64,000 bases of DNA from Xenoacremonium recifei (lineage: Eukaryota; Ascomycota; Sordariomycetes; Hypocreales; Nectriaceae): positions 1 through 64,000 of the forward strand of contig WOFQ01000064.1 in the NCBI GenBank assembly GCA_012184525.1, read 5' to 3'. Both the position numbers and the translations under genes were made by a program. The notes under the pieces are model-generated. The model ran no database searches, was not told where the DNA came from, and was given only the letters and a program-made list of their open reading frames with translations. Shown one piece after another: positions 10,531 through 20,409 of the stretch. How positions within the stretch are numbered: position 1 is the stretch's first letter; each line of letters begins with the position of its first letter.

Positions 10531-12627
10531 CTACGTGTCAGTCTTGTCAGAAACGCCAGTCTGGACGACAAAACTCTTGTCGTGGACGTTGTCTTTCGTC
10601 TCCAACCCTTCGATTGCTCTGTCGTTGGCTCTGTCGTTTGACCAGTCATAATCTTGACGAACTGTACCGCCTCGTGGGGGCCAAATGGTAGCAAAAGTTG
10701 AGTACAACGTAAACGACCCGAGCAGACCTGGAGCAATGTGAGCAAAAGAAACAAAGAAAAAAACCGGCTCAGATGCCTGTATAGAGAGTACTGACCAACA
10801 AAGAATGTAATTTGGAAAATGCGCTGCCAGGCAATTCCGAAGGAATTACCATTGATAGCCATAATAAAGCCGGCTGATCGAAATGTCAGTCTCGGAAGGT
10901 AGGTAGTCTAGAAAGAGGTTCAAACATACGGAGAGAAGGCCAGATCATGAATATCCAGACAGTGAAAGCCAGCAAGTTGAAGCCTCCAGTATACCAGTAG
11001 ATGGATTCTTTAGATCCGATGTATAGATGAGGGACGTTCCAATTCCTCCTCCGAATGACCCAGTAGTCTGCCACGTAGAGACCGAGCAGCGGGGAGATGA
11101 ACATACCAAACGAACTCAGAACAATTGTGAAGGTCGATGCGGAATTGACATAATTCCAAGGGCAGACGGCAAGGCCAATGAGGCCCACCATGAGCGAACC
11201 ACGCCTTGCGTTGAGATATTTCGGTGCCACGGAGGTGAGATCCATTCCGGCCGAGACCGAGTTCAAAGAGACGTTGACCTGTTAGGGTTAACATCCAGCC
11301 ATGACTAGGTAGTCAATGATGTGCATCACTTACAGCAAGCTGGCTAAGGAACCAGCCAAGACCTCCAAAGAATGTTCCGGCCCTGGCCCCGGCAGAGTAA
11401 TCAACGTCCTGTATGTGGAGGAGCAAGGAGATGGGCTGCCAGTAAGCATCCCCGTAAAGCTGAATTGTAGCAGCGGTAACAAAGACTCCAAACATAGCAG
11501 TGACGGTCAAAGCCAAGGGTCCTACGAGGTAGATACCAAGGAATGGAGCCCTGGGCGTCTTGGAGTACCTTGACCAGTCGGACTGACGAACACTAGCACC
11601 AGTGAAGCTACCACAGAGCGTGCATACGGTCTGAATCATGACGAAGAAAGTCTCCCTGGAACTCCACGTTAGAACCACTAATGAGGAGCAGTTGACCGTT
11701 TTATGTGGGTGTTCCTTACGCATGAGACAGTTTCTTCCCGGGCGCAACCATAGGACCAGCTCCGTGATTCGCGGACATGGCCCAAATGAATGTGCCGAGG
11801 ATAGTGACGACCACGCAGCAGAATGATATGCGGAAGAAGGTGTTCAACTTATACGGTTGGATGCACAGGACACCCCAGAAGATAACGACGTAAATGATTG
11901 TACCGATGAGGTTGGGTGTGGTGATATTGGCACTATTTGCTGGTTGTTAGCGCGATCACTTTCTATTTGCTGACTCCAACGAGGACAGTAAGTACGCCTA
12001 CCTTTCAGGTAACGTGTTCTTCATATTGTGGAAAGTCGGGAAGATGGAAGAAAGCATCACTGAAACAGCCAAGCCACCCCAATACGACTGGATTCCGCAG
12101 CTGCACAATGGTCAGTACTAGGAACCAGTCATGTAGAGTCTCGGGTCTCTTGGGGCTGCGCACTAGAGGAAGTTGGTAAAACACTTGATGACAACAGCAA
12201 AGTAGCTGCCGTACATTCCAAAGGTAGCACGGCTCATCATAGGGAAGCCAAGTTGGTAGCGCAGTCCAGCATCGCCGGCGGCGTGAGCTATGATGGCGCA
12301 CACAGCGGTGCCAATCATTATGGCTCCGATGGCTTCTCCAGCAGTCAAACCATTTGCGATGGCAGTTCCGCCCATAGCCCAGAATGAGGCACAAATAGCA
12401 CCGGACACCCTGCAGGGAAGTTCTGGTCAGCAAAAACCAACATTGGAGGAAATAAATGGTTGAAATTGGTGGTCTTACCAGTAACTAGCATAGTCGGCAG
12501 TATCGAATCTGCGGTTCTTAGGCAAGACGGGTAGGATGTCAGGGCTCTTCCAGCGATCGACCGGACGGCCGTCGGTCTCGTCTTTGACTTTGATGAAGTT
12601 GTTAATGGCTTTGAGTGCCGACGCCAT
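10531..12627 (-). CDS. NCS1 nucleobase/hydantoin-type permease
   Basis: Nucleobase:cation symporter-1 family (fungal Fur allantoin/uracil permeases; bacterial Mhp1 takes up hydantoins). Eight exons on the minus strand, 12627-12479, 12409-12164, 12100-12002, 11932-11720, 11655-11334, 11278-10930, 10873-10796 and 10727-10531, give 550 residues with consistent phase. The N-terminus (MASALKAINNF) precedes the family pattern Trp-x-Ser-Gly in TM1. GIQSYWGGLA and the Asn-Pro-Asn/Tyr-rich middle membrane segments fit NCS1. The last exon is read in the frame ending DKSFVVQTGVSDKTDT; a longer overlapping frame was rejected. It lies in the same regulon as a hydantoinase, carbamoylase and racemase, so a hydantoin or allantoin-like ureide is the favoured substrate. 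Uracil or uridine remain alternatives. Confidence 0.88.
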
Positions 12628-13002
12628 GTTGTCCAGTTTCCCGCTTTCACTTTGTGGTGCTAGAATCGAAAGCGTCGAATTAATGCAACGTAATGTGAAG
12701 AGAGAAGAACAGAACAGCCATATTAGGTTGAGATGATGTGAGGACAACGTGAGCACAGATGGAAAGGCGTCTGCGGTAGCGATATTCCCACAATAATCCT
12801 TTCGTTTTCAAGTCGTGGAGGCGTCAAGCTATCATCTCGATTTACCGATAAACATTGACATGACTCGTAGACGAAAGCAGGGGGCGTGTACTTCGTGACT
12901 CGGGTTGGACTTGCTAGATTATTGTGTACCGAGATGGCGAGAGTTCCACTCACTCATGTTGCCTCTAATACCCGTTTCTGCTTATCATGAAATCCTAGTC
13001 GC

Positions 13003-13058
13003 TCTTGGCCGACGGCTAGTGCCTTCTGCTAAGCATCGGCCAAGCTGCTCGCCGACAC
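13003..13058. promoter_or_regulatory. Cluster motif pair, inverted
   Basis: CTTGGCCGAC at 13004-13013 and TCGGCCAAG at 13036-13044 face each other, with a further GCCGACAC at 13051-13058. They are about 380-430 bp upstream of the NCS1 start and 870-920 bp upstream of the NRPS-like start. Confidence 0.65.
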
Positions 13059-13666
13059 TAATGCACCATTCTCCGTACTCCATACAATGAACTCCGTATT
13101 ATTCTTTCCCATGCAGGAAAGCTTTCAAGTTCTCGGCGAGCTGACAAGACCTGTCGTACCGGCTTTCCCTAGTCACATCTATCATCGTTGAGGAACAGCG
13201 ATGAGCACGACCCCATTAAGCAAAAGATCCAGGCAGAAATCTTTCTTGATCATATGATGCACAGCAATATACATTGTGCTCGATGCGGAGGTGTTAGGGC
13301 TCACGACTGCAGCGGACCTTAAGATGGGATGCCCTGAGAGTAGAGAGAATGTGGTGGCAAAACATATTCCTGGCGATCGAGACAAAATCTATTCCTCCAC
13401 GTTTGGCTGGTGCACGATTTCAGGTTTGGGGGATTTAGCTATGGACCTTGTAGACAAATGACTGCGGGACGTTGCTCTCAAGACCAATTCCCCTAACGAG
13501 GTGTTTTCAGAGGAGCTGTCAAAGAGGCTGTTGACCTACTATCACTCAGTGCTTCGTTGTAAGAGCCCTTAATCTCAGATCTCCATACGGGCAAGCTTTC
13601 AGGTCCATGAAACGCCAATTGGGGACAATATTTTGGGGTCTGGCTCTTCGGCAAGGGCGGCGATGA

Positions 13667-13691
13667 GTCGGCCAGTCGGCCAAGAGTCGGC
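13667..13691. promoter_or_regulatory. Cluster motif triple, NRPS-like promoter
   Basis: Three direct, partly overlapping copies: GTCGGCCAG (13667-13675), GTCGGCCAAG (13675-13684) and GTCGGC (13686-13691). They lie about 230-255 bp before the start codon of the NRPS-like gene. Confidence 0.65.
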
Positions 13692-13922
13692 TTGCCACCC
13701 AAGTCTAACCAGCAGCTACACATTCATCGGGTGTTTTTTTTTCTGAACGGGACCAGCCTTGGCGGGGCTCTGACGAGATTTGTATTGATACGGCTCTTTA
13801 TTTAATATTTCTTCTTTTATTTCTAGAAGTCGAGTATTGTCACGCCATATGCCATTGACAAGGGTTTCTCTAAACCGTTTGAAGTGAAGTAATACGGCAA
13901 TCTATTCTCGCCTCAAGCCAGT

Positions 13923-16900
13923 ATGGGCTTTCTCCCGACAGGTCCTCCTGTTTGGCTGTCTCCATCAGCTTCTGAGAAGACCAAGAAGCTCTGGTGGCTG
14001 CACGGCCATCCTCACTCAGAGACATTCGCCAACCCAGCTCTCACCAGCCTAGCTTCTCTGATCCGATGGAACGCCGCCGAGCGCGGCAGTGACGTCGCTT
14101 TCTGGTACCCGACGTCCTGGGAGGAAGATCCCGAATACACGAGCATCACTTGGACTCAGTTTGACTACCTGACAGGCCGAATAGCTGATCACTATAGCGT
14201 AGCGCTCGACACGTGGCTTCAGGCCTGTAAAGTCGACTGTTCTCGGCCGACGATCGCACTTTGGGGATCAGGACACTCGATGGAATACTTTGCGACACAG
14301 ATGGCATTTGCTAAACTCAACGTCTGCGTCTTACTTATAGCCGATAATGCCCCCGAGTCTGCAGTCAAGTACTTGCTTGAAATCACAGAAGCCAAAGCTC
14401 TGGTAACAGATGCAAAACATCCTGCAGACAGAATAGACTTGCCGACGATTCCCATGGTGGAGAGATGGGACTTAGACAACCTTGAGGATCTGAATGGAGC
14501 TTATGGTTCATATGAGGACGTGGCATTTGGGAGCAGCTCAGACAATTGGAACAGGCAGACGTTCATCATACACTCGAGCGGATCGACTGGGCTTCCAAAG
14601 CCGATCAAGCATACCAACAGGAGCCTTATGCAGATTGCCCGAATGTATCGACTATTCCCTGAGTTCCACATAGAAAATTGGCTTCTTCTATTCCCATTGT
14701 AAGCAAGCACTTGAGGGTCATTTGCTGTTATTATCCAAACTAACACCTCCCAGATACCACATTGCTGGCTTCTCCATCATATTATCCGGTCTTCCTAATG
14801 GACTGCCCACAACCTTCCCACCTCGAATCTGGCCACCCAGACCAAGTTCCGTTATCCATACCATCCACAAGCTCAAGAGTCTCGGACATCCTATTGAATG
14901 CGTGCACACGGCACCCGTCATCATCGAAAGCCTCGTTGAGTCTATTGAGCGAAGGGGTGGTGACTTCTCACCCCTCTCCGAGCTCAAAGTACTACAGCCA
15001 GGTGGTGCCATGCTATCACCCAGCCTTGTTAAAAAATTGACCAAAAAAGGCGTCAATGTCAAGACGACTTACGGATCCACTGAGATTGGGCCCCCGTTGC
15101 GGTCTATACCTCATTCTCGAGAAAACCTAGAATGTTATCGTCTCGCTAATCTGTACCCTGAGAACGACAAGATCAGGATGGAAGAAGTAGGGCACGGTCT
15201 TTATGAGTGTGTTGTATACAACGGGTTTCTTCTTGCGGCTGAATTATGGAGCTCGCCAACAGACAATACTCCATACCGCACAAGGGATCTCTTCATCCAA
15301 GATCCGCCGAACAGTGGTAACTTCTACTTGACAGGCCGTCTGGATGATGTCCTCATCCATACAAACGGGGAGAACACCAATGCAGGTCCTATTGAACTTG
15401 CCATCAAGAGTCGGTGTACCTCAATTAGCAGCCTCGTTCTGCTGGGCCATTCGAAGCCCTGCCCCTGTCTTTTGGTAGAGTTTCACGATCCTGCCAACCC
15501 AAAGCTTGAAGAATTACAAGAAACCGTCGAGCAGGTCAATGGCCTCTTTCCAAAACACTCCGCTATTCAAGCCACAATGATTCACGTGTTACCAGCAGGC
15601 AGCCAACTCCCGAAAACACCAAAAGGCAATGTCAAGCGAAAGGAGGCCGAGAATCTTTTGGCGGGCACAATCGACTTGTTGTATGATGCCATCATAAATG
15701 AGCCTAAGTCAGCTCGAAAGACCAAGTTCGAAAATGCCATTATCTTGCGTGAGACTATTCGAGAGACGGTAGTGCAAGTTCTCGGGGTCAATATGCACAA
15801 AGTAGATGACAGGACAAGCTTTTACGAAGTTGGTCTTGATTCAATAAGTGCAATCAAGCTGCGTGCTGCGCTTAATACCAATGTCGGCCGCATCAGTCTT
15901 GGTGGAATTTTTGAGCTCCCATCAGTTGATCGCTTGGTCCGATTCTATGAGGCGAACAGCGGTGGCGAATGTTTCAAACAAAATCACCATTCCTATATGC
16001 GGGAATATATTGAACGATCATGCCAGGCGATGGAGGCATGGGGCGTGGCCAAGCCTCGAGTCGCCCCAGAACAAGAATGTATCCTCCTGACAGGGTCATC
16101 TGGCTCATTAGGAACAGCGCTACTCGAGAGCTTTTCAGAGTCACCAAAGATAAAGAAGGTTTTCGCGTTGGTCCATGGCAGTAATGGAAAAGAGAAGCTC
16201 GCTAGGTCCATGATCAGCCGAGGAATGGACGCTGAGTCGATCTTCAACAAACTGGACATTGAGGTACTATCGTACAGCATGACAGACAAAAACCTAGGGC
16301 TGCAACCCGCAGACTATCATCGACTATCGACTGAGGTGACAACAGTATTACATGGTGCTTGGAAAGTAGATTTCAACAAGAATGTTGAGGATTTTGAAGA
16401 TTGCCTAGAGAGTGAGTGTTCGATCGATCCTCCTTTCCCCTCCACCCTAGCCCCCCAAAACCATTCTACGAAATTCCGCTGACATTGTGCTTAGGCTGCT
16501 TAACCCTAGTAAGGTTTTCCATGACGGGTCAAACAAAGATGCTCTGCTTTGTGAGCAGTATTGCGGCTTGTATGGGTGAAGCATCGCAAGGCTTCATTCA
16601 CGAAGAACCTGCGGGCCCTGACCTGTCCATTGCATTAGGGACGGGTTACGCACAGAGCAAGTACATTGGTATGTATCACCCCTTTCGTAATGACTCCCCT
16701 TTCTTGAGGGCATAATTTGACGGTGCGAAGTGGAGCGAATATGCTCGATAATGGCTGCGAAGCTCTCTTTGCCCCTGAGACTATTCCGTCTAGGACAAAT
16801 GTATGGACACACAAAAAGTGGTTCATGGAGCTTTGACGAGATGTGAGTAGGGCCATTCCCTTCTACTCCCGGCATGGCTTGCTTAACACTTTGCATATAG

Positions 16901-17519
16901 GTTCCCCATCATGATCGCAACATCTTTCCAGCTAGGGGCTCTGCCACAATTCTCAGACAGACGCTTGGTGGACTGGATACCGGTTGACGTAGCAGCTGGG
17001 GCCATGCGAGACGTCGTCACAGCTGGATATGACGGATCTACTGAACGTTCACTGTGGACACACAATATTGTCAATCCATTTCCCATCGCATGGGAGGCAT
17101 ATCTTGACGAGCTTCAATCGGCCATAGTTGCTTGCCGAGGGAAAGAGCATATGAAACCTTTGGAACGGATTTCAATGGCATCATGGGTCGACAGACTTCG
17201 AACCGTCGTTGAGAAGGACTTGGCTACTTCAGGTTTGATCCAGAATAATGGCTGCCCAAACACCACACCAAGCAAACTTCCCATTCACGGTGGGAAACTC
17301 CTCCGATTCTTTGAAGACATGATAGAGGTAGAGCCATCAGCAGCCAACCAGAACATCAAACCGACGGCTCCTCCAGTGTTCGACACTGCAATTACCAGGA
17401 AAATATCTCCAAGCCTCTCCGGATGTAAGGCGGTGAACGGAACTTTGCTTCGGCAGTGTATGGAGAGATGGATATCTGGTGGTTTCATGGATTTGAAGCA
17501 GGTTTATTCACCGTGCTGA
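13923..17519 (+). CDS. NRPS-like adenylation-thiolation-reductase enzyme
   Basis: Activates a carboxylic acid as acyl-AMP, loads it on a phosphopantetheine arm and releases it reductively as an aldehyde (A-T-R family knowledge). Exons 13923-14698, 14754-16411, 16495-16668, 16731-16842 and 16901-17519 give 1112 residues. The adenylation domain shows HSSGSTGLPK (217-226), TYGSTEIGPP, YRTRDLF, GRLDDVLIHTNGE and the A10 lysine region KTPKGNVKR. The carrier serine is Ser622 in GLDSIS. The reductase has the NAD(P) motif TGSSGSLG (705-712) and a Tyr863-x3-Lys867 SDR-type pair. No condensation domain is present. It faces the NCS1 permease across a motif-bearing promoter. The substrate acid cannot be assigned. 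An amino acid made by the neighbouring hydantoin enzymes is one attractive but unproven idea. Confidence 0.92.
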
Positions 17520-17625
17520 GCCTTATCGTGCCAGGGATCCAGTACACGATGCAAGAGACTACGAAGGCAGCTACATATTAAATAGTAGCAAGACGCTTAT
17601 ATCAGTAAAGATGTCTATAACCACA

Positions 17626-20229
17626 CTATATAGTCCCGTTATCCTCATCCGCCGAGGATGTAGACGTTAGTTCTACAAGCAACGCGTCCATTCTCAGCAG
17701 CGCGAGATTCATGAGCCCTTTACGTCCGCCCGCGCCGCGAGAGGCCACCTTCATAGCCCATCGCCATCTGGTCAGATAGTCGAGCAGAATGGTGTAGTCA
17801 TTCTGCAGATTCAAAAATGAGTCGGTGTTAGGTTGACCAGGCGGCCCAGGCTCGCCACTGCTTGATGCCTCAGGGCCGGCGCCTCCTTTGGAGCTTTTGG
17901 CTGACTTTCTTAAATTCTCGAGGAGGATTTGTCCTTGTTGGGTTTCCATGGAGGGCCGGAGGATCATAAGAAGGATCAGCATGACTCCAGAGGCTATCGC
18001 AAAATTTGATCGAGACCCTATACAGTTGCAATCAGTCTTGCTATCCTTTTGGATATCCACGAACAAGGGCGAAACGCAGAAGAGAGAGGAATCCAACTCA
18101 CAACTATGCCAAAAAGCGTCCCATTCGGATCCATCCAAGTTTTCAGCGAACTCAACAACCTCCTCTACCAATACCATCGCGCCTTTGATAATGGCTTTTG
18201 GTCCGGCTATCTGATCCGCAGCGGATTCCACCTCGGGTACGTCGCCGGCAGCAGGACTCGTAGTTGTCGATGTCGACGCCATTGTACTCACAGGACGCAA
18301 TAGAGCGCGGAATAACGTGAGCTGTACTGTCAAATAAGCTAGATGAAACGACCCATTGGATTCTAGATTCCACAGCGAGGATGGCTTCTGGCGGTGGGCT
18401 TGTGAATCATGGAGCGAAGAGCCTGGCGCTGTGATCTGGCGCTTCACAATGGCTGGCAGTTTGTCATGCCACTGTTTCAGCTTTGCGCGGAGCGATTTTG
18501 CCAATTCGAGGGAGAGATGGATATTCTGTGCTGTGCGTGCAGTTGCCTTCACGGTAAAGAAAGTGTCGACGACCTCAGTCAGAATTGAAGTGAGCGAGAC
18601 GAGATAGCAGAATCCCGTACTAGGTTGAGTCTCCAGGTGGTCGGGCAGCTCGTCCTTGAGATCATCTTCCTCAAGGGGTTCCACGTCACTGTCCTCATCC
18701 TTAAGAGACGATGGGATTGATTCTCCCAAAGAAATCCACTTCTCCATCGTCCACGTCGCCCACCAGATCCGCTTCCTTAGCTTTCGTTCCCATATGGGCA
18801 TAGAGGTCCAGCGGGAGGGATCACGATGAAGCCCGAGACAGTAGTTGAGGGTAACTGTCGTAGTCATGAGCGTTGGTCGAAAAGGGGTGCTGGGCAAGTA
18901 GATGTTGGTCGTGTGTGCTTGGAGAAGAAGTAAGCAGGCCTGTATTGTACTCAACCGTGGGGAGTCAAGCTCCTGGGTCAAAAAGGTCCATGTGAGCCGG
19001 AACAAGGCCTCGCTGGAAGGGCAATTGGGGAGCCACAAAGACAATACGTCGTCATACGTGGTGAATGGAATTGCAGTCGCGCAGATTCCAGCTAGAAGAG
19101 CCACCGGCATAGAGCTTGTCTCTTCCGGATCGGAAGGGAACTGGCGGGCTGAGAGGATGGGAAAATGGGGGTGAACATAGTGAGCATATAACAGAGTGAG
19201 GCGATAGGCTAACTTGGGGCTCACAAGTGCCGAGAAGTCTTTCTTTGCCTCCTCTAGGGCTCCTGGAGTATGACTCGGCGAGGCCTGGTTGGTAAGGTTC
19301 TCGTCTATGACGGTAAAGACAGTTGGGGGTTCATTCGCCCGCGCCGGATCGAGGCTCTCCGCCATCGACATTCTTCGGTATCGAAGCCCACGGTAGCGCA
19401 CCGAGGATTCGTCATTATCATCGTAGTTCCGATGGCTGAGAACGTAGAGGTCCAGATCGCCAGTTGCGCCAATGACTCTATACGAAACCCCGGGAGAGTC
19501 ATCGAGAGATCTGCCAGCCCCCGATGGCGGCGATGCTGCTGGCCGGGAGTCAGATTGGCAAGCAGGCGTGGTACTTGTGTCGCTGGAACTTGACTGGTCG
19601 GGAACAAAGTGATTAGGCAGTGCTGTCTCTCCTTCCAAAGGCTCGATATTCAACATAGACGGGTCATGCGTCGACAGCAAGAAGTTGAGATTTTCGTCCA
19701 AGTAGTTGATGCTCCGGTTCATCAACACCGCAGGCATTCCATCACTGGCATAAGGCTCCCCTGCAAGACCAGCAACGGTCATGGTCGGTGGCCCTAGACC
19801 CATTCCTGGGGAAAACGGTACGGATAACGTTGCGGGATCATGATCATGGTCCAACCTCTCTGTCGACCAGGCTGGTCCTGCTGGCGGAGCTGAAGCTGCC
19901 ACGGCTCCTTCATCCGAGTGGCGATGCCCCAGACGACTTCCGTCCGCATGATACCCCTCAGACTGACGCACATTGTTGAGACGGTTTCTTTTCGTAGGGG
20001 CTTGAAGAAACGTACACGGGCGCTGCCTCTCGCGACAGAGCTGGCAGGGCGGCCCGCGCTCCATGTGACAGGCCGATTTGCGGCCCCGACAGAAGTCACA
20101 TGGTCGAGCGCTGCGTGACTTGTACTGGCGAGCCCTGGTAACAGGGTTCATTGTTCCGTTGCGAGGCATAGCATGTCTTGACTCCTGAACTTGGAGGTTG
20201 CAGAATCGCGTGAGCGAGGCGTTCCACAT
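17626..20229 (-). CDS. Zn2Cys6 transcription factor of the hydantoin-type cluster
   Basis: A nuclear DNA-binding regulator. The frame is open throughout, but 18101-18018 is an 84-nt stopless intron (GTGAGT...TATAG). Removing it restores a smooth fungal_trans sequence (HSWSRSNFAIASG), so exons are 20229-18102 and 18017-17626, giving 839 residues. The zinc cluster has Cys44, 47, 54, 62, 65 and 72 (spacing 2-6-7-2-6), in a form that recalls DAL81/TamA-type regulators of ureide and amino-acid nitrogen use; that resemblance is from memory and moderate. An alternative start at 20169 (MPRNGT) would shorten it by 20 residues. The fungal-specific middle homology domain spans roughly residues 330-600. 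Its own promoter has three phased copies of the cluster motif, pointing to autoregulation. Confidence 0.9.
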   Translation of the reverse strand: MWNASLTRFCNLQVQESRHAMPRNGTMNPVTRARQYKSRSARPCDFCRGRKSACHMERGPPCQLCRERQRPCTFLQAPTKRNRLNNVRQSEGYHADGSRLGHRHSDEGAVAASAPPAGPAWSTERLDHDHDPATLSVPFSPGMGLGPPTMTVAGLAGEPYASDGMPAVLMNRSINYLDENLNFLLSTHDPSMLNIEPLEGETALPNHFVPDQSSSSDTSTTPACQSDSRPAASPPSGAGRSLDDSPGVSYRVIGATGDLDLYVLSHRNYDDNDESSVRYRGLRYRRMSMAESLDPARANEPPTVFTVIDENLTNQASPSHTPGALEEAKKDFSALVSPKLAYRLTLLYAHYVHPHFPILSARQFPSDPEETSSMPVALLAGICATAIPFTTYDDVLSLWLPNCPSSEALFRLTWTFLTQELDSPRLSTIQACLLLLQAHTTNIYLPSTPFRPTLMTTTVTLNYCLGLHRDPSRWTSMPIWERKLRKRIWWATWTMEKWISLGESIPSSLKDEDSDVEPLEEDDLKDELPDHLETQPSTGFCYLVSLTSILTEVVDTFFTVKATARTAQNIHLSLELAKSLRAKLKQWHDKLPAIVKRQITAPGSSLHDSQAHRQKPSSLWNLESNGSFHLAYLTVQLTLFRALLRPVSTMASTSTTTSPAAGDVPEVESAADQIAGPKAIIKGAMVLVEEVVEFAENLDGSEWDAFWHSCELDSSLFCVSPLFVDIQKDSKTDCNCIGSRSNFAIASGVMLILLMILRPSMETQQGQILLENLRKSAKSSKGGAGPEASSSGEPGPPGQPNTDSFLNLQNDYTILLDYLTRWRWAMKVASRGAGGRKGLMNLALLRMDALLVELTSTSSADEDNGTI

Positions 20230-20290
20230 CGTCCCGCTATAGATTAGTCAGGATGCCTAATAAAGTGGCAACTAAGACAACTAAAATGTC

Positions 20291-20343
20291 CCTTGGCCGA
20301 TGGGGTGAATCCTTGGCCGACACTCTACATCCTTAGCCGACAC
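20291..20343. promoter_or_regulatory. Three cluster motifs at exact 20-bp spacing, regulator promoter
   Basis: CCTTGGCCGAT starts at 20291, CCTTGGCCGACAC at 20311 and CCTTAGCCGACAC at 20331, all in the same orientation. The 20-bp period is about two helical turns, which would place bound proteins on one DNA face. The array lies 60-175 bp before the regulator start codon. Confidence 0.7.
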
Positions 20344-20409
20344 TTTACAGTTACCCTTCTGGGCGGAACTCAACTCATTCAGTAGTAAATTGACCGTGTA
20401 GGACTGCTA

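Larger units (their letters stand above)
12628..13922. other. Divergent promoter region, NCS1 permease / NRPS-like gene
   Basis: No supported gene in 1.3 kb. It carries two groups of the cluster motif, one central (13003-13058) and one about 240 bp before the NRPS-like start (13667-13691), suggesting shared control of both genes. Confidence 0.6.

Noticed and set aside
10449..10862. 137-residue minus ORF as the NCS1 C-terminus
   Set aside because: It reads through an intron. The spliced frame ending at 10531 gives continuous membrane sequence and a typical permease tail.
18018..18101. Extra 28-residue Cys-containing insert in the cluster regulator
   Set aside because: It is bounded by GTGAGT and TATAG and interrupts the conserved WxRSNFAIASG region, so it is an intron rather than a domain.
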